49,081 nt of DNA from Bimuria novae-zelandiae CBS 107.79 (Eukaryota; Ascomycota; Dothideomycetes; Pleosporales; Didymosphaeriaceae), in NCBI GenBank assembly GCA_010015655.1, contig ML976671.1:448405-497485 (forward strand). Reading direction: 5' to 3'. Positions 48,785 to 49,081 of this stretch are shown piece after piece (position 1 is the first letter of the stretch; the number at the start of each line of letters is the position of its first letter). A program made the translations under genes and the position numbers. A model generated the notes under the pieces. The model was not told the origin of the DNA. It was given only the letters and a program-made list of their open reading frames with translations, and ran no database searches.

Positions 48785-48954
48785 ACTCTTGCAGCGCTGC
48801 CAACGAATCGAACAGGATCCGAACAAGGTGCTTGTTCGTTCGTTCGGCCCACATACAAATGTTCGTTCGTTCGAGACGACTCGAACAGGAGCATCTTCGA
48901 ACAGTCCAACGAACGTTCGGCCGAACGTTCGTATAAAACTTTCCTAATTAGGAA
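48785..48954. repeat. GTTCG/CGAAC-rich segment with 24-nt palindrome
   Basis: More than ten GTTCG or CGAAC words occur in 150 bp, including two gttcgttcgttcg runs and a perfect palindrome of acgaacgttcgg and its complement at 48909-48932. Another palindrome, ttcctaattaggaa, lies at 48941-48954. Dense short inverted motifs of this kind occur in subterminal regions of some DNA transposons, but no terminal repeat or target duplication could be defined before the window ends. Confidence 0.4.
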
Positions 48955-49081
48955 GCAGGTTGGTGTTGTGGTTAAGAAACTAGCTATTGTCCACTAGCTA
49001 GATGTTTTGGCCGGCATCCTTCTTGACGACGTGTTTTGACAACGCCGTGAGGTGACTCGATACGGCGTCTCTCGTGAGCCA

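Noticed and set aside
48955..49020. Possible tRNA-like segment (gtggttaag, then ctagct...agctag stem)
   Set aside because: No matching acceptor stem or proper T-arm (GGTTCGANNCC) at the right spacing.

Overview
This window is from a filamentous ascomycete (Pezizomycotina; I cannot place it further). Three things support that: host-like genes with 45-69 nt GT-AG introns, a transposon set typical of the group (chromodomain Gypsy, Copia, Tad-type LINE, Fot1/pogo, piggyBac-like), and pervasive repeat-induced point mutation (RIP). The RIP shows as C-to-T changes in CpA context on either strand, which deplete CA/TG, enrich TA and litter transposon reading frames with TAG and TAA, while CpG is largely spared. 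About 85% of the window is transposon; no transposon frame is open over its full length.

Layout: 1-150 is an unmutated fragment, probably the end of a DNA transposon. 151-10128 is the 3' part of a Gypsy chromovirus (B1, + strand), whose 3' LTR is split by a complete minus-strand relative (B2, 2888-9939). 10307-12124 is a small LTR element with 172-bp LTRs and an unrecognised interior. 12358-19243 is a less mutated Gypsy element (D, minus strand). 19485-36156 is one broken MFS transporter gene (minus strand, seven exons). Its exon 6 holds a Tad-type LINE, which holds a third chromovirus (B3), which holds a Fot1/pogo transposon. 37001-39545 is an element with long terminal inverted repeats and a piggyBac-like transposase remnant. 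39933-40883 is an intact gene for a kinase-like phosphotransferase (APH family). 41227-46549 is a Copia element inserted in the last exon of a minus-strand gene (start 47618) encoding a Tyr/Ser/Thr-rich protein. 47619-49081 is mostly unassigned, with a GTTCG-rich segment near the end.

Host genes: the MFS model closes exactly (1719 nt, 573 codons including stop, phases consistent at all six introns) once the LINE and one copy of its 15-bp target duplication are removed. It then carries three TAG codons, all of RIP type and all on the side beyond the LINE 3' end, suggesting mutation spread from the repeat into flanking single-copy DNA. The Tyr/Ser/Thr-rich gene has one similar TAG, and Copia replaces only its last six residues.

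Most unusual signal: all four Gypsy elements carry, between the end of pol and the 3' LTR, a reading frame on the antisense strand with a Cys-x2-Cys-x6/7-Cys pattern (cysteines partly RIP-converted to Tyr) near a basic or helical segment. In D the frame is GC-rich, partly spared by RIP and apparently spliced. The three B-type elements also share the downstream (R-U5-like) half of their LTRs but have unrelated upstream (U3-like) halves.
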